The position numbers and the translations under genes were made by a program. This document shows, one piece after another, positions 8,049-16,319 of a stretch of DNA of 44,775 bases (position 1 is its first letter; every line of letters starts with the position of its first letter). The notes below the pieces were generated by a model. The model did no database searches, was not told the DNA's origin, and was given only the letters and a program-made list of their open reading frames with translations. Source of the stretch: Mesorhizobium sp. LSHC420B00 (GTDB lineage: Bacteria; Pseudomonadota; Alphaproteobacteria; Rhizobiales; Rhizobiaceae); assembly GCF_000503055.1 (NCBI RefSeq), contig NZ_AYVY01000001.1, positions 190,816 through 235,590 on the forward strand. The letters run 5' to 3'.

Positions 8049-9161
8049 CTATTTCACTATCGTCGTGGTGAATTCCGCGATGCTCTTCGCCTTGATCGCA
8101 TCCCAGTCCCAGTCGATGCCGATGCCGGGCTCGTCCGGCGCCAATGCATGCCCGTCCTCGATACGCATTTTCTTGCCGGTCAGCTCGTCGAGCTGGGGAA
8201 TATACTCGACATATCTGCCGTTCTGAACGGCGCATGTCAGGCTGACATGCAGTTCCATCAGGAAATGCGGGCAGACGGGGATGTCGAACGCCTCGGCCGC
8301 GTGCGCCACCTTCAGCCACGGCGTGATGCCGCCGATGCGGCCGACATCGACCTGCACGATCGAGCAAGCGCCCTTCTGCATATATTCGCGGAAATGCCGG
8401 ATCGAATAGAGCGACTCGCCGACCGCGATCGGCGTCGACGTCGCACTCGACAGCCGCACATGGCCGTCAATGTCGTCGGCCGGCAGCGGTTCCTCGATCC
8501 AGGCGAGGTCGAGGTCGCGAAAGCGTTCGGCCCGGCGGATTGCCTCGTCGACCGAAAAGCCCTGGTTGCAGTCGGTCATGATCTCGTAGGAGTCTCCAAC
8601 CGCCCGGCGCACCGCCGTCAGCCGAGTAAGATCCTCGGAACCGTGCGGCTTACCGATCTTGACCTTCGAGCCGCGAAAACCCTTGGCCTTGGCGGCCAGC
8701 GCATCCTCGACCAGCGCCTCGGTTTCGATATGCAGCCAGCCGCCTTCGGTCGTGTAGAGCGGGCAGCGGTCCTTGGCGCCGCCGGCCAGCTTCCACAGCG
8801 GCAGTCTCTGTTTCTTCGCCCGCAGGTCCCAAAGAGCAGTGTCGATGGTCGCCAGCGCGATTGCCGTGATCGCGCCGATCGTCGTGGCATGGGTGGCGAA
8901 CTCCAACTCGCGCCAGACCGCCTCGATCATGTCGGCGTCGCGGCCGATCAGCCGCGGCGCAAGGTGGTCGGCCAGCAGTCGCATCACCGACGAGCCGCCG
9001 GTGCCGATCGTGTAGCTGTAGCCGGAGCCGACCGCGCCGTCGGCATCGGTGATGGTGACGATCGGTGTTTCCTGGCTGACAAAACTCTGGATGGCATCGG
9101 TGCGCTTGACCTTAGGCACCAAGTCGACCATGCGCAGTTCGACTTTCTCGATCTTTGCCAT
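8049..9161 (-). CDS. Mandelate racemase/muconate lactonizing enzyme family dehydratase (enolase superfamily)
   Basis: This protein has 370 residues, with an enolase-type N-terminal capping domain and a barrel. The mandelate racemase subgroup residues are all visible at almost the same numbers: Lys166 and Lys168 in KVK, metal ligands Asp197 (TDCNQ), Glu223 or Glu224 (WIEEP) and Glu249 (VGES), and the Asp272-His299 dyad 27 residues apart (VDVGRIGG and CPHF). This set abstracts the alpha proton of an acid sugar and eliminates water to give a 2-keto-3-deoxy acid. Rhamnonate, fuconate or galactarate-type substrates are possible. The start follows the ABC ATPase gene by 4 bases. Confidence 0.88.
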   Translation of the reverse strand: MAKIEKVELRMVDLVPKVKRTDAIQSFVSQETPIVTITDADGAVGSGYSYTIGTGGSSVMRLLADHLAPRLIGRDADMIEAVWRELEFATHATTIGAITAIALATIDTALWDLRAKKQRLPLWKLAGGAKDRCPLYTTEGGWLHIETEALVEDALAAKAKGFRGSKVKIGKPHGSEDLTRLTAVRRAVGDSYEIMTDCNQGFSVDEAIRRAERFRDLDLAWIEEPLPADDIDGHVRLSSATSTPIAVGESLYSIRHFREYMQKGACSIVQVDVGRIGGITPWLKVAHAAEAFDIPVCPHFLMELHVSLTCAVQNGRYVEYIPQLDELTGKKMRIEDGHALAPDEPGIGIDWDWDAIKAKSIAEFTTTIVK

Positions 9162-9165
9162 GATT

Positions 9166-10263
9166 TTAACCTCGCAATGTCTTGCCCGTTTCAGCAGAAA
9201 ACAGATGGGCCTGCGACAGGTCCAGGCTCATCTTGACCCGGTCGCCGGCTTTGAGCGGCTTTGGATTGAGCATCCGTGATACCCAGTCGCTGCCGTTGAA
9301 TTCGGCGAACACCAGCGTCTCATTGCCGAGCGGCTCGGTGACGGTCACCGGCAACTCGACCTGGTGGACGTCGACATCTTCGCCGGAGCTGATGCCGTGT
9401 CCGGTCGGATAGATGTCGTCGGGCCTGAGGCCGAACACGACCTTGTCGCCGGTTTCGACATTGGCTTTGAACTGGCTGGGCAGAGGCAGCTTCTCGCCGC
9501 TGGCGAACAGCAGCTGTCCGTCGTCGACAACCGCCTCATGCAGGTTCATCGGTGGCGAGCCGATGAAGCCCGCGACGAAGCGTGTCTGCGGCCGGCGGAA
9601 GACCTCGTCGGGTGTGCCGACCTGCTCGATAAAACCGTCACGCATGATGACGATGCGGTCCGCCAATGTCATCGCTTCGACCTGGTCATGGGTGACGTAG
9701 ATCACCGTCGACTTGACCTTGGCGTGCAGCTTCTTGATCTCGGTGCGCATCTGCGTCCGAAGCTTGGCGTCGAGATTGGAAAGTGGCTCGTCGAACAGGA
9801 AGACATCGGGATCGCGCACGATGGCGCGGCCCATGGCCACGCGCTGGCGCTGTCCGCCGGACAGTTGCGACGGCCGGCGGTCGAGCAACTGGTCGAGGCC
9901 GAGAATGCCGGACGCTTCGGCGACGCGACGGTCCATTTCTTCTTTCGCGGCGCCGGCGATCTTGAGCGAGAAGCCGAGGTTTTCGCGCACCGTCATATGC
10001 GGATAGAGCGCGTAGGACTGGAACACCATCGAGATGTTGCGCGAGCGCGGCGGCAGGTCGTTGACCATGCGGCCGCCGATCTCGATGACGCCGTCGCTGA
10101 TCGCCTCGAGGCCGGCGATCATGCGCAGGGTTGTCGACTTGCCGCAGCCGGACGGCCCGACCAGCGCGATGAACTCGCGGTCAGCGACCTCGAGATCGAT
10201 GCCGTGCACCACCGCCACCGGGCCGTAGCTTTTGGTGAGATTCTTGAGCGATACGGTTGCCAT
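9166..10263 (-). CDS. Sugar ABC transporter ATP-binding protein (MalK/UgpC type)
   Basis: This 365-residue cytoplasmic ATPase powers the CUT1-type importer of this operon. Walker A is GPSGCGKST (about 36-44), the Q-loop is in MVFQSYALYPH, the signature is LSGGQRQRVAMGRA, Walker B is VFLFDEPLSNLD, and the switch is YVTHDQVEA. A C-terminal TOBE/OB region (about 240-365) identifies the MalK/UgpC subgroup, which energises one or more carbohydrate importers. It starts at ATG 10263, one base after the upstream permease stop, so it is tightly coupled. Confidence 0.93.
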   Translation of the reverse strand: MATVSLKNLTKSYGPVAVVHGIDLEVADREFIALVGPSGCGKSTTLRMIAGLEAISDGVIEIGGRMVNDLPPRSRNISMVFQSYALYPHMTVRENLGFSLKIAGAAKEEMDRRVAEASGILGLDQLLDRRPSQLSGGQRQRVAMGRAIVRDPDVFLFDEPLSNLDAKLRTQMRTEIKKLHAKVKSTVIYVTHDQVEAMTLADRIVIMRDGFIEQVGTPDEVFRRPQTRFVAGFIGSPPMNLHEAVVDDGQLLFASGEKLPLPSQFKANVETGDKVVFGLRPDDIYPTGHGISSGEDVDVHQVELPVTVTEPLGNETLVFAEFNGSDWVSRMLNPKPLKAGDRVKMSLDLSQAHLFSAETGKTLRG

Positions 10264-10264
10264 G

Positions 10265-11131
10265 TCAGCCTTTCACCGCGCCGGAAGTGAGGCCGCCGAC
10301 GAGGTGTTTCTGGACGATGAAGGTAAGCGTGAGCGCCGGTATGACCATGACCACGGCGAGCGCGCACATGCCGCGCCAGTCGATGGTGAATTCGGCCGTA
10401 TAGTCGAGCAGGCCAACCGGCAGGGTCTTGGAGTTAATCGAGCGTGTCAGCTGCGAGGCCAGCGCGAACTCGTTCCACGAGGTGAGGAAGGCAAAGATTC
10501 CGGCCGAGGCGATGCCGGGCCCGGCGAGCGGAAACTCGACCTGCCAGAAGGCCTGCCAGCGCGTGCAGCCGTCGATCTGCGCCGCCTCGGCAAGGTCTTT
10601 CGGTACCTGGCGGAAAAAGCCGTCGATCAGCCAGATGGTGAAGGGCACATTGAGCGCGACATAGACCAGGATCAGCCCGAAATGCGTGTCGATGATGCCG
10701 AGCCGCGCAAAGACGAAGAACAGCGGCAGGGACAGTGCGATGCCGGGCACCGTGCGCGTCAGCATCAGGCCGAGAAACATCGCCGACTTGGCGTGGAAGC
10801 GATAGCGCGCAAAGGCATAGCCGCCCGCCATGCCGATGGCGATGGCGATCAGCGTCGAGGTCACCGAGATGATCAGCGAATTGCGGAAATAGTCGAGCAC
10901 CGGAATGCCGCCCTTGCCGACGCCGCTGAACATGGCGACGTAGGCATCGAGCGAGAGTTGCTGCGGAATCCACACCGGCGGCTTGGCCATGATCTCGACA
11001 GTCGGCCGCAGCGACGACAGCACGATCCAGATGCCGGGCAGGCAGATGACCAGCATGGCCAGGAACAGCCCGATGCCATGGACGATCCGAAGCGCTTTGT
11101 TGCCGGCGCGATGCAGGCTGTTCTGGTCCAT
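10265..11131 (-). CDS. Carbohydrate ABC transporter permease (MalG type)
   Basis: This 288-residue inner-membrane protein has six hydrophobic segments. The EAA loop that contacts the ATPase is seen as EAAQIDGCTRWQAFWQVEFP. A family-typical VFARLGIIDTHFGLIL segment precedes it. The ATG at 11131 lies two bases after the stop of the MalF-type gene, with GGAG-TGG-TGAGG as ribosome-binding site. It forms the translocation pore together with the upstream permease. Confidence 0.93.
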   Translation of the reverse strand: MDQNSLHRAGNKALRIVHGIGLFLAMLVICLPGIWIVLSSLRPTVEIMAKPPVWIPQQLSLDAYVAMFSGVGKGGIPVLDYFRNSLIISVTSTLIAIAIGMAGGYAFARYRFHAKSAMFLGLMLTRTVPGIALSLPLFFVFARLGIIDTHFGLILVYVALNVPFTIWLIDGFFRQVPKDLAEAAQIDGCTRWQAFWQVEFPLAGPGIASAGIFAFLTSWNEFALASQLTRSINSKTLPVGLLDYTAEFTIDWRGMCALAVVMVIPALTLTFIVQKHLVGGLTSGAVKG

Positions 11132-11133
11132 CC

Positions 11134-12030
11134 TCACCACTCCGCCGCGATCTGCGTGCGCGCCGCGGCGAGCTTGCGGTAGAAATAGACGGTGAACAGG
11201 ATCGACAGCAGGATCGAGAAATAGGCCATGGCATTGGCCATGCCCATTCTGGCATCGCCATAGGCGGTGCGGGCGACCAGCGTCCAGACCAGCTCGGTGC
11301 GGCCGGCAGGGCCGCCGTCGGTCATGATCTTGACGATGTCGTACGCGCGCGCGACGTCGAGCGAGCGGATGGTCATGGCGATGAAGGCAAACGGCATGAT
11401 GAACGGCCAGGTGACATAGCGGAATGTCTGCCATGGCGTGCAGCCGTCGACGCGGGCCGCCTCGACCGGTTCGCGCGGCATCGCCAGCAGCCCGGCTAGG
11501 ATGAGGATCGCGAACACCGAAGTCGACGACCAGATCTCGGCGGTCAGGATGGCGATGAAGGCGAGATTGCCGTCGATCAGCCACGGGATGGCGCGATCGG
11601 TCAGGCCGAGCGCCTGCAGGGCGTTGTTCACCAGGCCGATATTGTCGTTGAACATGAATTTGAACTGGAAGCCGACGAGGATCGGCGAAAACATCATCGG
11701 AAACATCATGATGGTGCGCAGGACTCGCTGGCCGCGCGAAGCTTTTTCCACCAGCAGGGCCAGCCCGAGCCCGATCAGCATTTCCAGGTTGAGCGCCACC
11801 GTCAGCAGCACCACAGTACGGGCAAAGGCGATCCAGAAATCGCGGCTGGTCAGGATGGTGACGTAGTTGCGGGCGCCGATGAAGACCCAGAACGTCTCAG
11901 GCCTGGTCAGCCGGAACGGCGTGAAGCTGGAGTAGAGCGACAGCAGCAACGGCACCATCACCACGGCCGCCAGCACGATCACCGCCGGCAGCAGGAGCAG
12001 CAATGGTGGCGAGGGTCTCCAGCCTTTCAT
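11134..12030 (-). CDS. Carbohydrate ABC transporter permease (MalF type)
   Basis: This 298-residue inner-membrane protein has six main hydrophobic segments (first about 9-31) and the EAA motif EAARVDGCTPWQTFRYVTWP. It lacks the large periplasmic loop of enteric MalF, as usual for rhizobial CUT1 systems. It follows the binding-protein gene by 142 bases that contain a strong terminator-like hairpin (12127-12160), so this gene is probably expressed at a lower level than the binding protein. Confidence 0.92.
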   Translation of the reverse strand: MKGWRPSPPLLLLLPAVIVLAAVVMVPLLLSLYSSFTPFRLTRPETFWVFIGARNYVTILTSRDFWIAFARTVVLLTVALNLEMLIGLGLALLVEKASRGQRVLRTIMMFPMMFSPILVGFQFKFMFNDNIGLVNNALQALGLTDRAIPWLIDGNLAFIAILTAEIWSSTSVFAILILAGLLAMPREPVEAARVDGCTPWQTFRYVTWPFIMPFAFIAMTIRSLDVARAYDIVKIMTDGGPAGRTELVWTLVARTAYGDARMGMANAMAYFSILLSILFTVYFYRKLAAARTQIAAEW

Positions 12031-12126
12031 GGCGATCCGGTTCTGGTTGGTGCCCGGACACCGAAGCCCGCCATCGGCGAGCTGGGATCAAGACAAAGCG
12101 GGTTGCGCATGGTTCGAAAAAAGTTC

Positions 12127-12160
12127 GGGGGCGCCGCTCTTCAATGAGCGCGGCGCCCCC
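12127..12160 (-). terminator. Strong hairpin between binding-protein and permease genes (attenuating terminator)
   Basis: On the minus strand GGGGGCGCCGC pairs with GCGGCGCCCCC around a loop that holds a further short stem; the paired sides are 12150-12160 and 12127-12137. It is followed in the minus direction by GAAC and six T (12117-12122). It lies right after the solute-binding protein gene, so it may terminate most transcripts there and let a fraction read through to the permeases. Confidence 0.65.
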
Positions 12161-12172
12161 TTGGGAGAATGG

Positions 12173-13492
12173 TCAAAGCTTGCCGGCGTCCTCGAGGATC
12201 TGGGTGGCCTTGGCGGCAGCGTCGTCCAGCGCCTGCTTGGAGGTCTTGTCGCCAAGGATGGCGGCCTGCAATTCGGGATAGACGGCGTTGGAGATTTCGA
12301 TCCATTCAGGTGTCTGCGGCACGGCGAAAGCGTGCTTTGCCTCTTCCTGGAAAGCCGCCAGCACTTCCTTCTTGTAAGGATCGTTTGCCGCCTGCTGGAT
12401 GTCCCAGTCCCACACCGCCGTGCGGGTCGGCAGAGGTCCGCTTGCCGCCTCGAGCTTCTGGCTGTCCTCATTGGTCAGGAACCAGACCAGCGAAGCGGCC
12501 GCTTCCTTGCTGGCGCAGTTTTCGGTGACCGAAAACCCGTGGTGCCCCGACCAGCCGGTGCGAATGCCGGCCGATCCCTTCGGCGCCACCTTCACGCCGA
12601 CATTGCCGGCGACCTTCGACGACTTTGGATCGTTGAAGAAGCCTGCCCAGCCCGGCCAGTCGAGGTTGATGGCGACGGTGCCCGAGGCAAAGCCCTGGCC
12701 GAGATCGTCCCACAGATAGTTGGTGGTGCCGGCCGGCACTGCCTTGGCCTTGTAAAGATTGACGAACCAGTCGAGCGCGTGCACGCCGGCCTCCGAATTG
12801 AATGCGGGCTTGCCGTCCTTGTCGAGGTACTCGCCACCGTCGGCGATGAGCATCTCGTAAAAACGGCCGTTGATCGCCTCTTCCTTGCCGGCGAACTGGG
12901 TGCCATAGAAATCGGGCGGGCTGGCGAAGAATTCCGCCTGCTGGGCGACCTCGTCCCAGGTGTCGGGCGGTGTCAGCTCCTTGCCGTACTTGGCCTTGTA
13001 GGCGGCCTTCTTGGCTTCATCCTGATAGAGGCTCTTCTGGTAATAGAGCGCCGAGACATCGAACTGCGCACGCGGCAGCATCACCAGCTTGCCGTCGAGC
13101 GTCGAGGCCTTGATCGTCGACGGCACGAAGGCGTCGATCTCCTCCTTCGGCAGCAGCTTGTTCAGGTCGGTGTAGATATCAGGATATTGCGGCGCGAAGG
13201 ACGAGTGGTTCGAGCCGACGCACCAGTTGATGCTGCCGGAGGCGATGTCCGACTTGATCTCCTTGTCGAGCTCGAAGTGGTTCTTCTTCGAGATCACGTT
13301 GACCTTGGCGCCGGTCAGTTTTTCCCATTCGCCGATCCGCGCGTAGAGCCCTTCATATTGCTGGCCGCCGATCAGCTTGGCGTCGATGGTGACGCCGTCG
13401 AATTTGCCGGGCAGGTCGGCAGCAAGGGCAGCACTCGCACCAAATGCGAGCAGCGTTACGCCGGCCGACAGGCCGCAAAACAGTTTCGTCAT
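12173..13492 (-). CDS. Extracellular solute-binding protein, family 1 (CUT1 sugar importer)
   Basis: This 439-residue periplasmic binding protein has a Sec signal peptide at residues 1-24 with cleavage at ALA-AD. The mature sequence follows the family 1 pattern: GEWEKLTGAKVNVI near residue 60, LPRAQFDVSALYYQKSLY near 140, PPDTWDEVAQQA near 175, and an aromatic-rich substrate region (INLDWPGWAGFF near 280). GGGAGGATACC precedes the ATG at 13492. It heads a minus-strand operon of binding protein, two permeases, ATPase and four enzymes, and the divergent IclR gene is its likely regulator. Confidence 0.93.
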   Translation of the reverse strand: MTKLFCGLSAGVTLLAFGASAALAADLPGKFDGVTIDAKLIGGQQYEGLYARIGEWEKLTGAKVNVISKKNHFELDKEIKSDIASGSINWCVGSNHSSFAPQYPDIYTDLNKLLPKEEIDAFVPSTIKASTLDGKLVMLPRAQFDVSALYYQKSLYQDEAKKAAYKAKYGKELTPPDTWDEVAQQAEFFASPPDFYGTQFAGKEEAINGRFYEMLIADGGEYLDKDGKPAFNSEAGVHALDWFVNLYKAKAVPAGTTNYLWDDLGQGFASGTVAINLDWPGWAGFFNDPKSSKVAGNVGVKVAPKGSAGIRTGWSGHHGFSVTENCASKEAAASLVWFLTNEDSQKLEAASGPLPTRTAVWDWDIQQAANDPYKKEVLAAFQEEAKHAFAVPQTPEWIEISNAVYPELQAAILGDKTSKQALDDAAAKATQILEDAGKL

Positions 13493-13545
13493 TGGTATCC
13501 TCCCAAAGAGCCTGCATCGATCGCGTAGCGAGGTCGATCGGCAGC

Positions 13546-13558
13546 TTCATTCATATAC
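13546..13558 (-). promoter_or_regulatory. TATATGAATGAAG element upstream of the sugar-binding protein gene
   Basis: The minus strand reads TATATGAATGAAG about 55 bases before the binding-protein start. A near-identical element (TATTTGAATGAAG, 12 of 13 bases) lies on the plus strand at 14445-14457 before the amidohydrolase gene. It is a candidate shared operator for the IclR protein encoded between them. Confidence 0.35.
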
Positions 13559-13585
13559 AAACAAAACATTTATAGGATCGTCAAG

Positions 13586-13601
13586 CCGAAAGTTCTTTCG
13601 G
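13586..13601. promoter_or_regulatory. Perfect inverted repeat in the iclR upstream region
   Basis: CCGAAAG (13586-13592), TT, CTTTCGG (13595-13601): a 7-2-7 palindrome between the divergent sugar operon and the IclR-type gene. It could be an operator or a leader hairpin. Confidence 0.3.
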
Positions 13602-13626
13602 AAGCAAGGCTGTTGCGTATATGAAA

Positions 13627-13639
13627 AGTGAAATTCACT
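13627..13639. promoter_or_regulatory. AGTGAA-A-TTCACT palindrome just before the iclR-type start codon
   Basis: A perfect 6-1-6 inverted repeat ends where the ribosome-binding site (GGAGAAG) begins. This position suits autorepression by the IclR-type protein; binding is inferred only. Confidence 0.35.
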
Positions 13640-13650
13640 GGAGAAGCGCA

Positions 13651-14439
13651 ATGGCAGAGGACGAGGAAGACGACCGCTATCGAGCTCCGGCGCTGGACAA
13701 AGGGCTCGACATCCTCGAGCTGCTGGCCGGCGTCGACGGCGGCCTGACGCAGGCGGAAATCGCCAAGAAACTCGACCGCAGCCCGAATGAGTTCTATCGC
13801 ATGCTGGATCGGCTGGTGCGGCGCGGCTACGTCACGCGGCCGGATGGCGACCGTTATTCGCTGACGCTCAAGCTGTTTGGCCTGGCGCAGCTGCACGCGC
13901 CAGTGCGCCGGCTGGTTTCCTATGCGACGCCGCTGATGCGCGAACTGGCCGAAACCTCACAGCAGGCAAACCAGCTTGTCGTCTTCGATCGCGGCTCCGC
14001 AGTGGTTATTGCCCAGCAGGAAGCGCCGGATTACTGGGGCATCTCTATCCGCGTCGGCTCGCATATCAGCCTGTTCGACACCGGGTCCGGTCATGTGCTG
14101 CTGGCGTTCCGCCCGCCGGAAGAGCGGCAGATGATGATCTCCGAACATCTGCGCAGCACCGACAAGCCACCGCAATCGCCAGAGTTTTTCGCCCGCCTCG
14201 ACCAGATTCGTGAACGCGGCTACGAGATGATGGCGTCGATGCAGACGGCCGGCGTGTTCAACCTGTCGACACCCGTTCTCGGCTCGGACGGCAAGGCAAT
14301 CGCCGCACTGTCGATCCCCTACATAACCCTGGTCAACGCACCCAAGGCGCCCGACATCACCAGGACGATAGAGCTGCTGCTGGCAGCGACCGAAAAGCTG
14401 TCGCAACTGGCGGGATCGACTGTCAAGCAATCGCGATGA
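13651..14439 (+). CDS. IclR family transcriptional regulator
   Basis: This 262-residue protein has an N-terminal winged helix-turn-helix (about residues 12-75 with ALDKGLDILELLA, LTQAEIAKKLDRSPNEFYRMLDRLVRRGYV) and a C-terminal IclR effector domain (about 95-255). The ATG at 13651 is chosen because GGAGAAG lies 6-12 bases upstream; another in-frame ATG at 13621 has no such site and would add ten residues. It lies between the divergent sugar ABC operon and the amidohydrolase gene. Similar sequence elements before both suggest it controls both, with a sugar or sugar acid as effector. Confidence 0.9.
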   Translation: MAEDEEDDRYRAPALDKGLDILELLAGVDGGLTQAEIAKKLDRSPNEFYRMLDRLVRRGYVTRPDGDRYSLTLKLFGLAQLHAPVRRLVSYATPLMRELAETSQQANQLVVFDRGSAVVIAQQEAPDYWGISIRVGSHISLFDTGSGHVLLAFRPPEERQMMISEHLRSTDKPPQSPEFFARLDQIRERGYEMMASMQTAGVFNLSTPVLGSDGKAIAALSIPYITLVNAPKAPDITRTIELLLAATEKLSQLAGSTVKQSR

Positions 14440-14444
14440 ATTCT

Positions 14445-14457
14445 TATTTGAATGAAG
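14445..14457 (+). promoter_or_regulatory. TATTTGAATGAAG element upstream of the amidohydrolase gene
   Basis: It matches the element at 13546-13558 (opposite strand) in 12 of 13 bases and sits inside an AATTCTT-N9-AAGAATT inverted repeat (14439-14461). It is about 50 bases before the start codon at 14507. Confidence 0.35.
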
Positions 14458-14506
14458 AATTTCTCCGTGAGATGATCTCGAAGTCGCCAAGGAGGAGCGC
14501 GCCGCC

Positions 14507-15343
14507 ATGATCTTCGACACCCATCTGCACCTGATCGACCAGTCCGCCCTGCGCTATCCATGGCTGGCCGGCGTGCCGGCGCTCAACCGCGATTTCCCCT
14601 ACGACGAATATGCAGTCCAGGCCCGTCGCGCTGGCATCGACGGCGCGTTCCATATGGAGGTCGATGTCGATCCAGCCGATATCGAGGCCGAAACCGGCCA
14701 TGTCAAAGCGCTCTCGCGGCAAAAGGGCAGTTTGCTGAGGGGAGCGATTGCCTCCTGCCGTCCGGAGGAGCCCGGCTTTGCCGCTTATTTGGAAACGCAG
14801 CGCGCAGATCCTTTCGTCAAGGGCTTTCGCCGTGTGCTGCACGTCATGCCCGATGAGCTGTCGGAGGGCGCGCTGTTTCGTGAAAACATCAAGCGGCTAG
14901 CCGGCAGCGGCCTGACCTTCGATCTTGTCGTTCTGCCGCACCAGATCCCCAAGGCGATCGCACTCGCCGATCTCGCGCCGGATGTGCAGTTCGTGCTCGA
15001 CCATTGCGGCGTGCCCGACATCAAGGGCGGTGCCGAGCACCCCTGGCGCGAGCATATGGCGGAGATCGCGCGGCGCCCGAACGTCGTCGGCAAAATTTCT
15101 GGTGTGGTCGCGTATGCGGATGCCGGATCCTGGACTGTCGAAACGCTGCGTTCCTACGTCGAGCACACCATCGAATGCTTCGGCTGGGACCGCGTCGTGT
15201 GGGGCAGCGACTGGCCGGTCTGCACGCTCGGCGGCGGGCTTGCGACCTGGATTGCGGCAACGCACGCGCTGCTCGCCGGTGCAAGCGATGACGAACGGCA
15301 AAAGCTGCTGTCCGGCAATGCAAAGCGGCTGTGGCGTTTGTAA
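14507..15343 (+). CDS. Amidohydrolase 2 family protein, probable sugar lactonase (fuconolactonase-like)
   Basis: This 278-residue TIM-barrel metal hydrolase has the N-terminal DTHLHL motif (Asp4, His6, His8), His145, LDHCG with Asp165 and His166, and GSDWP with Asp235. This pattern is typical of the L-fuconolactonase and 2-pyrone-4,6-dicarboxylate lactonase branch. AAGGAGGAGC precedes the start. Near an IclR regulator, a Gfo/Idh dehydrogenase and an acid-sugar dehydratase, a role in opening the lactone made by the dehydrogenase is likely. It converges on the next operon, 5 bases away. Confidence 0.85.
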   Translation: MIFDTHLHLIDQSALRYPWLAGVPALNRDFPYDEYAVQARRAGIDGAFHMEVDVDPADIEAETGHVKALSRQKGSLLRGAIASCRPEEPGFAAYLETQRADPFVKGFRRVLHVMPDELSEGALFRENIKRLAGSGLTFDLVVLPHQIPKAIALADLAPDVQFVLDHCGVPDIKGGAEHPWREHMAEIARRPNVVGKISGVVAYADAGSWTVETLRSYVEHTIECFGWDRVVWGSDWPVCTLGGGLATWIAATHALLAGASDDERQKLLSGNAKRLWRL

Positions 15344-15348
15344 GCGGC

Positions 15349-16314
15349 TCAGATCGTCGCCGACACGTGCCGCTCGCGGCCGTAGAGCGAAACCAGGAGC
15401 ACGATGACCAGGCCAAGTGCCGCCTGCACGGTCGAAGGCCGGAAGCCGAGGCCGATCAGCAGCGTACTGATCTCAGTCAGCACCAGCACGCCGGCGATGG
15501 TGCCGAAATAGCTGCCGCGGCCACCGACAAGGGCGGCGCCGCCGACCACCACTGCCGCAATCGTCTGGAACAGATAGGGCTGGCCGACATCGCCATAGGC
15601 AGAGCCGGTGAAGCCGAGCAGCAGCACGCCGGCTGCGGCGGCGAAGAAGGCGCTCGCGGCATAGGTGACGGTCCACATTCGGACTGGATCGATCAGCGCC
15701 AGCGGCGCAGCACCTGGATTGCTGCCCAGCGCGTAGAGACGGCGCCCGTATCGCGTGCGCGCCAGCACCAGCGCCACCAGCAAGGTCAGCACCGCGACGC
15801 ATGGCACCAGCCCCGGCACCGGCAGCGGTCCGACCGAACCGCCGATCGAAACGAAGGCGGAAACCGCTGCAGGCGCCGATCCGGATGGAAAGCCGCCGGT
15901 CCACAACAGGACGGCACCTTGCACGATCATGCCGACGCCGAGCGTGACGATCAGCGGGTGGATGTCGAGCCCGCGCGAGATCAGGCCGTTCAGCGCCCCG
16001 ATCAGTATGGCGAGCACGCCGACGATCGCGCAGACAAGGGCAAAATTCCAGCCGCCGCCGTAGAGCTGCGCGGCAACGACATTGGCAAAGCCGATGATGA
16101 AGGGGATCGACAGATCGATGCCGCCGAGAATGACGACGAGGGTCTGGCCGATCGATGCCACCGCCAGCAGCGAGGCGATGACCAACAGCGCCCGGATGGC
16201 GAATGGCTGGGAATAGCCGGGAATGAGCAAGGTGCCAAGAAGATGCAAGGCGGCAGCGACGGCAAAGGCGCCGGCGACGCGGGCATTGGTAGACTGGAAC
16301 CAGTTCCGGCTCAT
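15349..16314 (-). CDS. Ribose-type sugar ABC transporter permease (RbsC family), second
   Basis: This 321-residue inner-membrane protein has about nine or ten hydrophobic segments. It carries the RbsC-family GGIDLSI motif (about residues 64-70), VTLGVGMIVQG near 125 and the AAVVVGGAALVGGRGSYFGTIAG motif near 250-272. It is the distal gene of the CUT2 operon, 5 bases after the other permease gene. The two permeases probably form a heterodimer, as two different RbsC-type genes are present in one operon. Confidence 0.9.
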   Translation of the reverse strand: MSRNWFQSTNARVAGAFAVAAALHLLGTLLIPGYSQPFAIRALLVIASLLAVASIGQTLVVILGGIDLSIPFIIGFANVVAAQLYGGGWNFALVCAIVGVLAILIGALNGLISRGLDIHPLIVTLGVGMIVQGAVLLWTGGFPSGSAPAAVSAFVSIGGSVGPLPVPGLVPCVAVLTLLVALVLARTRYGRRLYALGSNPGAAPLALIDPVRMWTVTYAASAFFAAAAGVLLLGFTGSAYGDVGQPYLFQTIAAVVVGGAALVGGRGSYFGTIAGVLVLTEISTLLIGLGFRPSTVQAALGLVIVLLVSLYGRERHVSATI

Positions 16315-16319
16315 GCTTC

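Noticed and set aside
7704..9236. Plus-strand open frame of 510 codons
   Set aside because: It is antisense to the mutarotase and dehydratase genes, which carry complete catalytic motifs; the plus reading has none.
12029..13528. Plus-strand open frame of 499 codons
   Set aside because: It mirrors the solute-binding protein gene, which has a signal peptide, family motifs and a good ribosome-binding site on the minus strand.
13558..13585. CTTGAC on the minus strand (13585-13580) as -35 of the CUT1 operon
   Set aside because: The best -10-like sequence after it is 21 bases away, too far for a normal sigma-70 promoter.
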